Positions 34,333 to 44,700 are shown, counted from the stretch's first letter. The stretch is 64,000 nt of DNA from DASPKM01 sp035628135 (GCA_035628135.1 DASPKM010000006.1:434001-498000); one strand, 5' to 3'. Made by a program: numbers and translations. The notes: generated by a model from the letters alone, not told the origin.

Positions 34333-37269
34333 ATGAGTAACAAATTGTACGCTCTTGCAACAATCAGTCTAATGGCTGGTTGTTTTTATATCCTCTTAAC
34401 TACCCCTTCGAAAAAACAAGATCAGCTAGGCAATATTCTTACTGCAGAGGCAAAAGCCGATGCCCCGGATGAAGCCCTTCTTTTTGAGTTCATGAAGACC
34501 CGTGATCCCGTTACCGGTCGCGTGCCAAGAGAAAGATTGGAGTTTGCCCGGCAGGTGCAGCTGCAAAAATTCGCGCGGCAACAATCGTCGGGCATGCGAG
34601 GCCCTGTGCCCGATGTAAACTGGGCGGAGCGAGGCCCTGACAGCGTAGGTGGCAGGACCCGCGCCATGCTCTATGACCGAAGTGATCCCACCTTTAAAAA
34701 AGTTTGGGCCGGTGGTGTGGGCGGCGGATTATGGTACACCAACGATATTACCGCGGCAAATGTAAACTGGCAGAAAGTAAGCGATACCTTCAATAACCTG
34801 GCCGTAACCGCCATTGCAAAATCCGATAATATCATGTTCTTCGGAACAGGTGAAGGATGGAACAACCAGGATGCCATCCGTGGCAACGGCATCTGGCGCA
34901 GCCTTGATGGAGGGGTCACCTGGGAGCACATGCTTTCCACCAAAAACAATCCGGTATTCCATTATGTGCAGGATATGGCATTCATAACGCCCATCAGCGG
35001 CGGATGCATGCCTGGAGATCTGCGCATCGCCGCAACAACGCGTACCGGCGGTGTGCAATTGTCGCTTGACACTGGCAAGACCTGGACGAAAGTGCTTGGC
35101 GCCGGCGTGGGCGGAGCCACTATTGACGCAGGCGCAGACCTTGAGCAGGAATACTACTACATTTTTGCTACCCTTGGATTGTACGGCCAGGGAGGAGGTG
35201 GCATTTTCAGATCATGTGATGGTCAAAATTGGGATAAAGTTTACCAGGCAACCGCTGATGAAGAAAGGATAGATCTTTCAGTTCATTACCAAATGGCTCA
35301 TGTTGCGTATGCTGTAGTGCAGCAGTTACAGGGCGGTGTCAGGAAAATAAAAAAGATCATGAAGACGGAGGAGATAACGCCTCCACCTTCCCCTCCAACA
35401 CTGCCAGTGTGGAATACGCTTTCATTGCCATCGTGGTGCGACAACGGCACGATTAACAATGTTGACTATACCCGGGGGCAAGGATGGTACGACCTGATAG
35501 TGGCTGTACAGCCAATATTCATGAACCATCAGAATGCATTCATCGGCGGCGTTGACATGTTCAAGACCAGCAATAGCGGAGGGGGCTGGACGCAAATATC
35601 CCAATGGGCAACCGGGTGTGCTGGAATCCCCTTTGTACATGCGGACATCCACAACATCATCTTCAGGCCCGATGGCATGGGTGGTTACCTGTTCAATGAT
35701 ATGCTCGTTGCAACGGATGGAGGCATTTTTCGCAGCACCGATGGTGGCAATACATTTAGCGCACGCAATAAAACATATAACGTTACCCAATTCTATAGTT
35801 GTGCTCTTCACCCTACTGATCCGAACTACTTCCTTGCGGGCACGCAAGACAATGGTACCCGCAAATTCACCACCGCCGGAATGAATAAAACAACGAACAT
35901 TTATACGAGCGATCACGATGGAGGCTTTTGTCACATCGACCAGGACGACGCAATGCGCCAGATCACATCTGCTACCTACAATAATTATTTCATTTCAACC
36001 AATGGCGGCTCCAGCTTTACATACACTTCCAGGAATAACAGAGGATTGTTTATCAATCCCACGGACTTTGACAACATCAACAATATCTTATACTGCGGCG
36101 ACGCCGGAGGCCAGTTTTATCGTTGGACAAACCCGTTCAGTGGAAATGATACTGCGATCGTAAGCGTCAGCGCTTTCAATGGCGCTCAGATTACGCACGT
36201 ACGCGTTTCACCTACTGTCAATAACCGCGTTTATTTCGGGTTGAGCAACGGTGCGATCGTGCAGTTGGACAATGCTCATACGGGTACCAGTCTCACGGGA
36301 GTGGTGATAAGACCGGAGATCGGTGTCGGCCACATGGTTTCCTCCATTGCTATTGCGAAAGCAAATGAAAGCCGCATGCTGGTTACATACAGCAATTATG
36401 GGATCACCAGCATATATGAATCATCTCCTGGCCTGGGGGGAAGTTTAAACTGGACTTCAGTAGAAGGCGATCTGCCCGATATGCCGGTTCGCTGGGCCAT
36501 GTTTGATCCGCGCAACAACGACTGGGCCATCCTGGCAACTGAAATGGGCATCTGGTCAACCAACGATCTTAACGGGGGTGGCACCGATTGGGAGCCTACC
36601 AACAATAGTTTCGCCAACACCAGGGTAGACATGCTGGAATACAGGGCAAGTGATGGGACCCTGGCTGCTGTTACGCATGGCAGGGGATTGTTCACAACCA
36701 TTATTCCCGCTGCGGCAATACCGGTTACACTAATCGACTTTCGAGGCCAGCTAAAGGGCAATAACGTGAACCTTAGCTGGGAAACAGCTACCGAGCAAGG
36801 CAATAGGGGATTTGATGTAGAACGGTCATCAGATGGTACCAGGTTCAACCGCATAGGCTTTGTTGCGGGCACAGGCAACAGCAATATTATCAGGCACTAT
36901 ATTTTTGAAGATAAAGAAATTGCGCAGCAGTTGAATTATTACAGGCTTAAACAACTTAATGATGATGGAAAATATGAGTACAGTCGCACCATCCTTATCA
37001 AACACCCGGTTACAAACAATGCCAGCTTTACGGTTTTGAACAATCCGTTCAGGAATGCATTGGACTTGCAATTTGGAGCAGTTATGCAAAGCAACGGCGA
37101 GATCCGCTTGGTCGATATCAAGGGCCAGGTAGTCATGAAATGGAGCGGCCGGTTTCAACCAGGCACCAGGATGCGGCTACAAGTTCCTTCAAGGGTCGCA
37201 GCCGGGTTGTACGTAGTACAGTTGTTGGTAAGCAATCGTCAATATTCAATACTTGCCAGGAAAGAATGA
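34333..37269 (+). CDS. T9SS-secreted beta-propeller protein (978 aa), paralogue of 7873-12234
   Basis: A signal-like N-terminus with LMAGC (Cys17) precedes FEFMKTRDPVTGRVPRERL (51-69) and WAERGP (97-102), the same motif pair as in the giant paralogue. Residues 110-790 are BNR/sortilin-like repeats (SLDGGVTW, STDGGNTF). Stretches such as LPDMPVRWAMFDPRNN and HPTDPNYFLAGTQDNG correspond closely to the paralogue. A SWETATEQGNRGFDVERSSDG segment, common before sorting domains, leads to a T9SS type A sorting domain in the last 75 residues. Unlike the paralogue it lacks the Calx-beta-like domain. It should reach the cell surface or medium through T9SS; ligand unknown. A terminator follows. Confidence 0.85.
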   Translation: MSNKLYALATISLMAGCFYILLTTPSKKQDQLGNILTAEAKADAPDEALLFEFMKTRDPVTGRVPRERLEFARQVQLQKFARQQSSGMRGPVPDVNWAERGPDSVGGRTRAMLYDRSDPTFKKVWAGGVGGGLWYTNDITAANVNWQKVSDTFNNLAVTAIAKSDNIMFFGTGEGWNNQDAIRGNGIWRSLDGGVTWEHMLSTKNNPVFHYVQDMAFITPISGGCMPGDLRIAATTRTGGVQLSLDTGKTWTKVLGAGVGGATIDAGADLEQEYYYIFATLGLYGQGGGGIFRSCDGQNWDKVYQATADEERIDLSVHYQMAHVAYAVVQQLQGGVRKIKKIMKTEEITPPPSPPTLPVWNTLSLPSWCDNGTINNVDYTRGQGWYDLIVAVQPIFMNHQNAFIGGVDMFKTSNSGGGWTQISQWATGCAGIPFVHADIHNIIFRPDGMGGYLFNDMLVATDGGIFRSTDGGNTFSARNKTYNVTQFYSCALHPTDPNYFLAGTQDNGTRKFTTAGMNKTTNIYTSDHDGGFCHIDQDDAMRQITSATYNNYFISTNGGSSFTYTSRNNRGLFINPTDFDNINNILYCGDAGGQFYRWTNPFSGNDTAIVSVSAFNGAQITHVRVSPTVNNRVYFGLSNGAIVQLDNAHTGTSLTGVVIRPEIGVGHMVSSIAIAKANESRMLVTYSNYGITSIYESSPGLGGSLNWTSVEGDLPDMPVRWAMFDPRNNDWAILATEMGIWSTNDLNGGGTDWEPTNNSFANTRVDMLEYRASDGTLAAVTHGRGLFTTIIPAAAIPVTLIDFRGQLKGNNVNLSWETATEQGNRGFDVERSSDGTRFNRIGFVAGTGNSNIIRHYIFEDKEIAQQLNYYRLKQLNDDGKYEYSRTILIKHPVTNNASFTVLNNPFRNALDLQFGAVMQSNGEIRLVDIKGQVVMKWSGRFQPGTRMRLQVPSRVAAGLYVVQLLVSNRQYSILARKE

Positions 37270-37278
37270 TATGTTATA

Positions 37279-37331
37279 CCATCGGGTCATCGGTTATAGA
37301 CTCAATTCTATAACCATGACCCATGGTTTTT
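37279..37331 (+). terminator. Terminator-like hairpin after the T9SS gene
   Basis: CCAT, GGGTCA and GGTTATAGA pair with TCTATAACC, TGACCC and ATGG across a small loop, with single-base bulges. TTTTTCC follows. The long stem could form in either strand. Confidence 0.7.
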
Positions 37332-37387
37332 CCACTCATACTCTTTTGCTTTTTTTCATTGAGGATATATAGTAGATTCATGGCGTT

Positions 37388-38440
37388 ATGAAAATCTCCG
37401 CTTTCGCATGCCTGATTTGCTGCCTGTTTGTACAGGTAGCTACCGCTTGCAGTACCTTCTTCATTCACCACAACGGACAAATGGTATTTGGCCGCAACTA
37501 CGATTGGGTGGCCGGCACGGGCCTGCTGTGCAGCAACCAGCGGGGGCTGTCTAAAACCTCTTATAAGATGGAGGATGGGCGCACCATATCCTGGACCTCT
37601 AAATATGGAAGCCTCAGTTTTAACCAATACGGAAAAGAATTCCCTACCGGTGGCATGAATGAAAAAGGATTGGTGGTGGAGTTGATGTGGCTGGACGAAA
37701 CCAAATATCCCAAACAGGATGAGCGGCCTGCTATCAGCGTATTGCAATGGATACAATACCAGCTTGACAATGCCGCCAGTGTTGAAGAAGTGATTGCTTC
37801 GGATAAGCTGTTGCGCATTTCCAATACCGGCGCGCCGCTGCACTACCTGGTAGCCGATGCGGGCGGGCACGCGGCCACTATTGAATTTCTCGAAGGCAGG
37901 ATGGTGGTGCATACCGGTAACAAACTTTCGATGCCGGTGCTTACGAATTCGGTGTACGCGGAATCCGTCGGCTATGCAACAGAAGCGCTGGCGCGGAATG
38001 AAACGGGCAATTCCAGTTCACTCGGGCGATTTGTAACTGCCTGCGATATGGTGCGCCGGTACCAGTCGGGCAAGGCAGGCGCTCAACTGGTGGATCATTC
38101 TTTTAAAATACTGGATGCGGTTAAGCAAGGCGACCATACCAAGTGGAGCATCGTGTACGACATCAGCAACCGCAAGGTATATTTTAAAACGCTGGATGCC
38201 CCGCAGGTGAAGTCGGTGGCATTTTCTGCATTGGCGTTTTCGTGCCGGGATGCTGCGGTGGCCTTTGATATAAACGAACAGGCACGGGGCGATATCAGCA
38301 AGCTATTCAAGCCATTGACAATGGAACAAAACAAAAAAACGCTTAAAGAAACGGCCTCCCTCAGCAAAAATGAAGTGGATATATCGGTGCAGACCCAGGA
38401 TGCCATGGCGCGGTATGCCAGCCTCATCGGTTGCCGGTAA
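37388..38440 (+). CDS. Exported choloylglycine-hydrolase-family (Ntn) amidase
   Basis: The signal peptide is followed directly by Cys21 in VATACSTFF, which becomes the N-terminal nucleophile after cleavage. FGRNYDW, GGMNEKGLVVELMWLDE and a later NSVY are the conserved blocks of the penicillin V acylase / bile salt hydrolase family. Length 350 is normal. Family members hydrolyse amides such as conjugated bile acids, penicillin V or N-acyl homoserine lactones; an environmental Bacteroidota would more likely act on acylated amino acids or signals, but that is inference. It follows the T9SS propeller gene after 118 bases and a hairpin, so it is probably transcribed alone. Confidence 0.9.
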   Translation: MKISAFACLICCLFVQVATACSTFFIHHNGQMVFGRNYDWVAGTGLLCSNQRGLSKTSYKMEDGRTISWTSKYGSLSFNQYGKEFPTGGMNEKGLVVELMWLDETKYPKQDERPAISVLQWIQYQLDNAASVEEVIASDKLLRISNTGAPLHYLVADAGGHAATIEFLEGRMVVHTGNKLSMPVLTNSVYAESVGYATEALARNETGNSSSLGRFVTACDMVRRYQSGKAGAQLVDHSFKILDAVKQGDHTKWSIVYDISNRKVYFKTLDAPQVKSVAFSALAFSCRDAAVAFDINEQARGDISKLFKPLTMEQNKKTLKETASLSKNEVDISVQTQDAMARYASLIGCR

Positions 38441-38570
38441 TTGCTGCTTATCCAGGACGCCCATAACAATCTTATAATTATAATTCATTGAATGTTAACG
38501 GCTTGCCAGATTGTCACTGCCTTAAGATTATTTTATTATGGCAGGCTATAGGGCTGATACATATTAATTG

Positions 38571-38717
38571 TATTTTTGGGCGTATCCAATCCTCATGAAA
38601 AAAGCTGTAAAAGCCCTCGCAGCTCCCCACTTTGCAGGTACCCATTAAATTCGGCTCAACCCATTGCTATTCTAGTTGCGACCCATTAAGATTAATTGAA
38701 ATTAAAAAGGAGTTAGT
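38571..38717 (+). promoter_or_regulatory. Promoter and structured leader of the 89-aa gene
   Basis: TATTTTTG at 38571-38578 is an exact TAnnTTTG box. The leader holds a 17-codon frame (38595-38648, MKKAVKALAAPHFAGTH), three direct copies of ACCCATT (38640, 38659, 38681) and a strong AAAAAGGAG Shine-Dalgarno before the ATG at 38718. The -33 box is not clear. The rest of the 38441-38570 spacer shows nothing I can name. Confidence 0.45.
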
Positions 38718-38987
38718 ATGTATTCGTTTGAATTGCTGGAGGCCGGTTGTTATTATCTCATCCAGGAGCAACAAGAGAGCCCGATCACTTTGATTAAGGT
38801 AGCCGTAGAATCAGATCATTGTGTTTTTGTTTCGCGGTACAGCGATGAGCTGACCACTGAATGGAAACGCAAAACCGATCCTATTTACGACATCATTGAA
38901 TTATTGAGCGATGAAGCCGTCAGGGCCTGGGAATCGTCTTACAACAATAACCAGGACGCCTATAATTACGAAGAGGATGAGGATTAA
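38718..38987 (+). CDS. Hypothetical protein with acidic tail (89 aa)
   Basis: A soluble 89-residue protein starting MYSFELLEAGCYYLIQEQ and ending in an acidic YEEDED tail. The AAAAAGGAGTTAGT just upstream is one of the few strong Shine-Dalgarno sites in the window and fixes the start. I recognise no family; the pattern of aromatic and charged residues suggests a small alpha/beta domain. A dispersed repeat starts one base after the stop. Confidence 0.7.
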   Translation: MYSFELLEAGCYYLIQEQQESPITLIKVAVESDHCVFVSRYSDELTTEWKRKTDPIYDIIELLSDEAVRAWESSYNNNQDAYNYEEDED

Positions 38988-39125
38988 GTCACCCACCAGG
39001 TCATTGAGTCAATTGGTCATTAAGTCACTAAGCCAACAGCGACAATGGCATAGTCATGGCCCAATCACCCAATGACTCAATGACCTGATGACCCTTCGAA
39101 GGCGTCCTTTGGACAATGACTTTAA
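38988..39125. repeat. 8-bp-period inverted repeat, copy 3
   Basis: Left arm AGGTCATTGAGTCAATTGGTCATTAAGTCACTAAG; right arm CCAATCACCCAATGACTCAATGACCTGATGACCC (segments given broken: units of TCATTG and CAATGA every 8 bases). The centre has AAGG-CGT-CCTT then GGACAATGAC. It fills the gap between two plus-strand genes. Confidence 0.75.
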
Positions 39126-39191
39126 TGTTTGACCGCTTTTTAACAAACCGCCTCACCAAAATCTGGTATTTTTTTCGTTATTTAAGGCGAA

Positions 39192-40097
39192 ATGAGATTC
39201 GCAAACCCCAGACAGAAGCGACTGAGCGACCTCTTTGTGAACATGGCGGCGCTGGTAACGATTATTCCCCTTGCGCCTCTTATTAACCGCTACCTTCCAC
39301 CCATTATGATCGGTAGTTGGAATTTAGACCTCCCGGTAGCTATCATACTTGCGTTTTTACTGGTAATGGGCGTTATCAAAATTTTCAGGCCGCTGATCAT
39401 TCCTGCTTTTTTACTCGTATGCCTGGTGCTGGTGTATAACCTGTTTACCAATTCTTACACCTTCCCCGACGTGATTCATGATTACAAGAACATGGTCATG
39501 AACAACTGGACGCACAAGGACCAGAAAGAAAAGGAACTATACCTCATCAATTCCATTTTTCAAAGCAGGCTGCAAACGCTGGGCAATCAGCTTAAATTAA
39601 AAGTTGACCATACTGATTCCACCGTACGCAATTTTGCCGTGCAGCATTCACTCGAAAGTTTCGATGAGTATTATCCCAAGTACGGCCAGTGGGTACGGGT
39701 ATTATCGTTGTTCAAATACATCAATGGCAATTTCAAGTACGTGACCGATGCGTACCGCGATGAATATTTTGCCACCGCCAGGGAAACCATCAACAATGGA
39801 CTGGGCGGCGATTGCGACGATCACAGCATCCTCATGGCTTCCGCATTAAAGGCCATCGGCGCCAATTGCCGCATAGTGCTTACGCGTACGCATGCATATC
39901 CTGAATTGCATTGTCCCGATAAAGAATCGCTGACCCTCCTGAAAGAATCGATCCTGCACCTGTTCGGAGATAAACAGATAAAGGAGCTCAGTTATCATAT
40001 CCGCAATGGCCAGTATTGGGTGAACCTGGATTATACGGCACCCTACCCCGGCGGGCCTTATCTAAGCGATACGGCGTATGCTATCGTGGAGTGGTGA
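39192..40097 (+). CDS. Membrane-anchored transglutaminase-like protein
   Basis: Hydrophobic segments at about 15-35, 43-62 and 65-85 anchor the protein; the remaining 215 residues form a transglutaminase-like (papain-fold) domain. The catalytic Cys is in GGDCDDHSILMASALKAIGA and the His in RTHAYPE; a later Asp in NLDYTAPYPGG completes a plausible triad. Such proteins often act as proteases, amidases or structural scaffolds in the periplasm, not as true cross-linking enzymes. No partner gene is adjacent, and the dispersed repeat lies just upstream of its promoter region. Confidence 0.82.
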   Translation: MRFANPRQKRLSDLFVNMAALVTIIPLAPLINRYLPPIMIGSWNLDLPVAIILAFLLVMGVIKIFRPLIIPAFLLVCLVLVYNLFTNSYTFPDVIHDYKNMVMNNWTHKDQKEKELYLINSIFQSRLQTLGNQLKLKVDHTDSTVRNFAVQHSLESFDEYYPKYGQWVRVLSLFKYINGNFKYVTDAYRDEYFATARETINNGLGGDCDDHSILMASALKAIGANCRIVLTRTHAYPELHCPDKESLTLLKESILHLFGDKQIKELSYHIRNGQYWVNLDYTAPYPGGPYLSDTAYAIVEW

Positions 40098-40179
40098 TAA
40101 TTGAATAGACCAGCCGCACCCGGATAGAATCGGAGCGTTGCCGCGATAGGGGTAAATAGAATAGTATAGGATTGGTCAA

Positions 40180-40845
40180 TCATCCGGTTACCACTGCAGT
40201 TGAAACAGCATTTACAAAGTCCCGCAGTTTTGTTTCATCCAACCTTCCTTCCGTACGGACGCCGCTGCAAATGTCAACGCCAAATGGCTGAACTATCCTG
40301 ATGGCCTCCGCTACATTACCCGCATTAAGGCCTCCCGCAAGAAATACCGGAACCCCCGCCGAGCGCACTATTTCCCTGCTGATATGCCAGTTGTGCACTT
40401 TGCCGGTGCCACCCAATGTTTTGATGGCAGCCCTGGGATTGCCGCTATCCAGTAATAAGGCATCAACATGCCGGGCGTGCCGCACCGCCTCTGCAATGCT
40501 CTCCTCGCCCGATACGTGTATTACCTGTACCAGTTTAAGATAAGGCAGGGCCTGGCGGATCTGGTGGTAGCTGCCTTCCGAAAGCTCGTCCACTATCTGC
40601 ACGGTGTTGGTGTGCGTTCTGGCCGCGTGCTCTATTATACCCGCGGCCGATTGTTCACAGGTCAGCAGGAAGGAGGCCAGGGGCGGGTGTATGTGCCTTG
40701 CAATGGAGGCAATGAGCTCATCTTCGATCGGGCCCGGCCCGCTCGGCATGCGGCCAACCAAACCGAGCGCATCCGCGCCGTAACGTATGGCAAGTGCAGC
40801 TTCGTCAATAGATGAAATGCAGCATATTTTTATTCGTGTACGCAT
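40180..40845 (-). CDS. Phosphoribosylanthranilate isomerase-like protein
   Basis: A 221-residue TIM barrel of the TrpF family. The first strand reads IKICCI, with Cys8 at the general-base position, and the general acid Asp133 is in ALLLDSG. The phosphate loop is VFLAGGLNAGNV and the last strand GVDICSGVR. The second-strand block GALGLVGRMPSGPGPI-type (here ADALGLVGRMPSGPGPI) differs from the usual GFxFxxxSPR. It is alone, away from any trp operon, so it may be a paralogue with another sugar-phosphate isomerase role. Biochemically the canonical enzyme converts N-(5-phosphoribosyl)anthranilate to carboxyphenylamino-deoxyribulose phosphate in tryptophan synthesis. Confidence 0.8.
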   Translation of the reverse strand: MRTRIKICCISSIDEAALAIRYGADALGLVGRMPSGPGPIEDELIASIARHIHPPLASFLLTCEQSAAGIIEHAARTHTNTVQIVDELSEGSYHQIRQALPYLKLVQVIHVSGEESIAEAVRHARHVDALLLDSGNPRAAIKTLGGTGKVHNWHISREIVRSAGVPVFLAGGLNAGNVAEAIRIVQPFGVDICSGVRTEGRLDETKLRDFVNAVSTAVVTG

Positions 40846-40951
40846 AATTTACTTTCGATGTTATCTTGAAACCGGCTATTGCCCAAAATTCCCCATTTGT
40901 TAAGGAGTTGCAAAACGCCCCGGATTCTTTTTTCGTTCCGTTTGGAACCCG

Positions 40952-41037
40952 TCTATTTGTATCACAAAACACCAAACAAACCCAAAACATCATAACCCAA
41001 AACTACCTGCAAGCCCCTGACATCAGGGGTTTTTTTA
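40952..41037 (+). ncRNA. Candidate small RNA: A/C-rich 5' part and orphan terminator
   Basis: TCTATTTG at 40952-40959 resembles a -7 box (7 of 8). From about 40965 to 41010 the sequence is almost free of G, with many CAAA, CCAAA and CCCAAA runs. A perfect terminator follows at 41014-41037. There is no convincing open frame and no plus-strand gene upstream that needs the terminator. A 70-80 nt transcript with an unstructured 5' part and a hairpin tail is the simplest reading. Confidence 0.4.
41014..41037 (+). terminator. Orphan Rho-independent terminator
   Basis: CCCCTG, loop ACAT, CAGGGG, then TTTTTTTATTG. It lies between two minus-strand genes. Confidence 0.8.
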
Positions 41038-41082
41038 TTGCTTGATTGCCTGATCACATTTTTCTTTGTTTGCCCGCGATGT

Positions 41083-41466
41083 TCACCTCATTACCTCACT
41101 CCTCTTCACAATACAATACATGTCCCCTTCCATCGGTAAATATCCGTATTCATAACAAAAATGATACTCCGCCCCGGTGCGCTGCCCATACACCGCTGTG
41201 AGGTAATTAAAATTAAATCCCCTGTCCATCAACAGCGATTTTGGCACTTTCACACTTTCCTCAGTCGGCAATAATTCTTCCAGTATACGCCGGTTACGGC
41301 GGAGAATACTATTGACCTTGCGGATAAAACTTGCACCCCTGTTGCTGTTGTACACCCTGTTATTATACATGCTCCGGCAATAGTCGTCACAAAATTTTTT
41401 ATCTATCCTGCCGGCAAGCATGTTGCCGCAGCTAAGGCACGACCTGGTGTCAGGGAGCAAAGGCAT
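41083..41466 (-). CDS. Small zinc-ribbon-like protein (127 aa)
   Basis: ATG at 41466 gives MPLLPDTRSCLSCGNMLAG; the 30 codons upstream are not conserved-looking. The N-terminus has CLSCGNMLAGRIDKKFCDDYC, two CxxC-like pairs (C10, C13, C26, C30) that form a treble-clef or zinc-ribbon finger. The next 90 residues are basic and helical. Proteins of this kind are widespread in Bacteroidota as unnamed hypothetical proteins. Possible nucleic acid or protein contact is inferred from the finger only. It is transcribed divergently from the 41705 protease gene. Confidence 0.7.
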   Translation of the reverse strand: MPLLPDTRSCLSCGNMLAGRIDKKFCDDYCRSMYNNRVYNSNRGASFIRKVNSILRRNRRILEELLPTEESVKVPKSLLMDRGFNFNYLTAVYGQRTGAEYHFCYEYGYLPMEGDMYCIVKRSEVMR

Positions 41467-41704
41467 AAGACAAGGTTTGCAAAGGGCGCTAAGGTAACGG
41501 AGCGGGCATGGCAGACCCAAAGGAAATTCATCACCCGGAACGGGGAAAAACCTCATAAGAACAAGCGGTTGTAAGAAATAACCTCAACCCATCCACCAAA
41601 TTTGAAACAGGAGTTCAAAATCAATTTACCCACTGGGGTTGGTTTTTATAAAAACTTCAATAAATTCAAGATTCTTTTTCCCAACTAAAACTTAACTACA
41701 CATT

Positions 41705-44700
41705 ATGAGAAGAACCTTATCAACTGCGTTGGCAGTACTGCTATGCATTGCAGTAGCTGCCCAGGACGGTAATTTCTGGACCCAGGTAAACGAATCACGG
41801 ATCAACAAAGACCTGTTCGCAAACCGGTTCAAACCCGCGGCGTACAAAATTTTTCAACTGAATGAAGCCGCCTTGTCGAACGCGCTCCGTTCAGTGCCCT
41901 CGGAAAAAAACGTAGCCGCTGCAGCTTCCGATTTCATTTTGCACATTCCCAACGAAAACGGACAACTGGAAAGGTTTCGCGTGGTAGCAGCCCCCGTTAT
42001 GCACCCTGACCTTGCGGCAAAATACCCCGGCATCAATTCCTATGCAGGACAAGGGATCGACGATCCCACGTCCACCATCCGCTTCGACGTTTCGCCGAGA
42101 GGATTTCATGGCATGGTCCTCTCCACTTCGCGCAAAACCATTTACATCGACGCCATTGACAGGAATGATCAATATTACGTGGTGTTCTCGCGCAAAGACA
42201 TCGGCAATTACCAATCGGCGTTCCAGTGCCTTACCGAAGACGCTAACCTGCAGGCACAACAGGCCATTCAAAACGAAGCCCTGAAGAATGCGGACGACGC
42301 ACGCCTCCGCACTTACCGCCTGGCATTGGCCGCTTCCGGTGAATACTCCACGTATTTCCTCAACGGCACCGAAACCAGCGACGCACAGCGCAAGGCAAAA
42401 GTGCTGGCCGCCATGAACACCGCCATGACGCGCACCAACGGTATTTATGAAAGGGATTTCGGCATCCGCATGGTATTGATCGCTAACAACGACGCCATCA
42501 TTTACCTGAACGCAAGCACCGACCCCTGGACCAACAACTTCAACAGCACTACGCAAACCACCATCGACAATGTAATCGGCAACGCCAATTACGATATCGG
42601 CCACCTGGTGCACCGCACCAGCAACAATGGTAATGCGGGATGCATAGGTTGCGTGTGTAAAACAGGCCAGAAGGGCAGCGCCTTTACTTCGCACACAACC
42701 CCCGAAGGCGATCCCTTTGTGGTGGATTACCTGACACACGAAATGGGCCACCAGTTCGGCGGCAACCACACCTTTGCACATTCTTACGAAGGCACCATCG
42801 CCCAATGCGAACCGGGCAGCGGCTCCACCATTATGGGATACGCGGGCATTACCGGCTCCACTACCGACGTTCAGCCGCACAGCGATGATTATTTCCATGC
42901 GCGCAGCATTGAACAAATCACCAATTACATCAAGTCAGGCACGGGCGGCGGCGCTTGCGCCGTGGTTACACTCACCGGCAACAACACCCCTACCGCATCG
43001 GCGGGCGCAGACTTCACCATCCCGAAGTCGACGCCGTTTACCCTCACCGGCACCGGCACCGACGCAGATGTCAGCGAAGTACTTACTTATGGCTGGGAGC
43101 AAATAGATGCAAGAACATCTTCCTCTCCCACCATCCCCAGCGCTACCGCAACAGCGGGACCGGTATTCCGGTCGTTCACACCCACAACTTCCAACTCCCG
43201 CACCTTTCCCGCGCTGGCATCGATACTGAATGGAACCAATACCAACAAATGGGAAGTATTGCCTTCGGTTCAAAGAACACTGAACTTCCGTTTCACGGTG
43301 AAGGATAACCGCGCAGGAGGCGGCAATAACAAAAGCGATGAAATGATCGTAACAGTGTCCAGCGTGGCAGGGCCTTTTGCGGTAACCGCGCCCAATACCG
43401 CGGTGAGCTGGGCAGTGGGCACATCGCAAACCGTAACATGGAGTGTAAATTCTACTAATGTTGCGCCCGTAAACTGTACTAACGTGGCCATCCTGTTGTC
43501 TGTCGACGGCGGCAACACCTTCCCCATCACACTGGCAGCAAGCACTCCCAATGATGGTTCCGAAAATGTTACCGTTCCCAATAATCCCAGTGCACTGTGC
43601 CGCATTAAAGTGGCCGCGGTAGGAAATATTTTCTTCGATATTTCCAATACCAATTTCACCATTGGCGGCACACCACCTGCGTGCAGCAGCCCGACAGGAC
43701 TTGCAACATCGTCGATTACTTCCAGCAGCGCCACCGTTAGCTGGAGCGCGGTAAGCGGCGCCAATAGCTACGATGTTGACTATAAGGCCAGCGCAGTATC
43801 TACATGGACCAATGCGGCTAGCGGCACTACCGCTACATCGGTTAACTTAAGCGGACTGAGCGCATCGACCGCGTACGATTGGAGAGTACGCGCCAATTGC
43901 TCCAGTGGCAGCAGCACCTATGCTACCGGCCAGTTCATCACCAACCCGATAGGCGGAGGATGCACTACCAATTTCGAGCCCAATGAGTCGCTGGCAGCAG
44001 CAGCTACAGTTGCAACCAACACCACTCACTCCGCGGGCATCACCACTACTACTGATAAAGACTGGTTTGCATTTACACTTAGCGGCACTAATAACCTGAA
44101 CATTACGCTTAGCAATCTGCCGGCTGATTACGACATTATACTGTACAACTCAGCAGGAACAGAGATCAGGCGTTCAGAAAATGCAGGCACCACCAGCGAA
44201 AGCATTGTGAACAACAACACCGCTGCCGGCACTTATTATATACAGGTGTTCGGTTACAATGGCGCCAACAGCACAACGGTATGCTACAACCTGAACATAG
44301 GAGCTACACCGGTAACAACCCCCACCTGCCCCAGCACCTACGATGTATCAACCAATGGTACACTCGGCGGCGCCGCATTGGTTCCGTTCAATACGGACAT
44401 CAAAGGATTGATCAGTCCTTCGGGCGATGTGGACTATTACAGGTTCGTGATCACCAATGGAGGAACCATTACCATTACGCTCACTACCCTGCCTGCCGAC
44501 TATGACCTTCGGTTGTACAACAGTTCGGGCAACGTATTGCAGCGTTCCGAAAACGGTGGCACTACCAGTGAAACCATCAGCCGCAACGTGCCCGCTGGTA
44601 CGTACTATGCACGCGTGGTAGGTTGGAGCGGCGCCAACAGCTCTACGGTTTGTTATACGTTGAGAGTGGCATTGGGTACTGCTTCCAGAGAAGAAGACCT

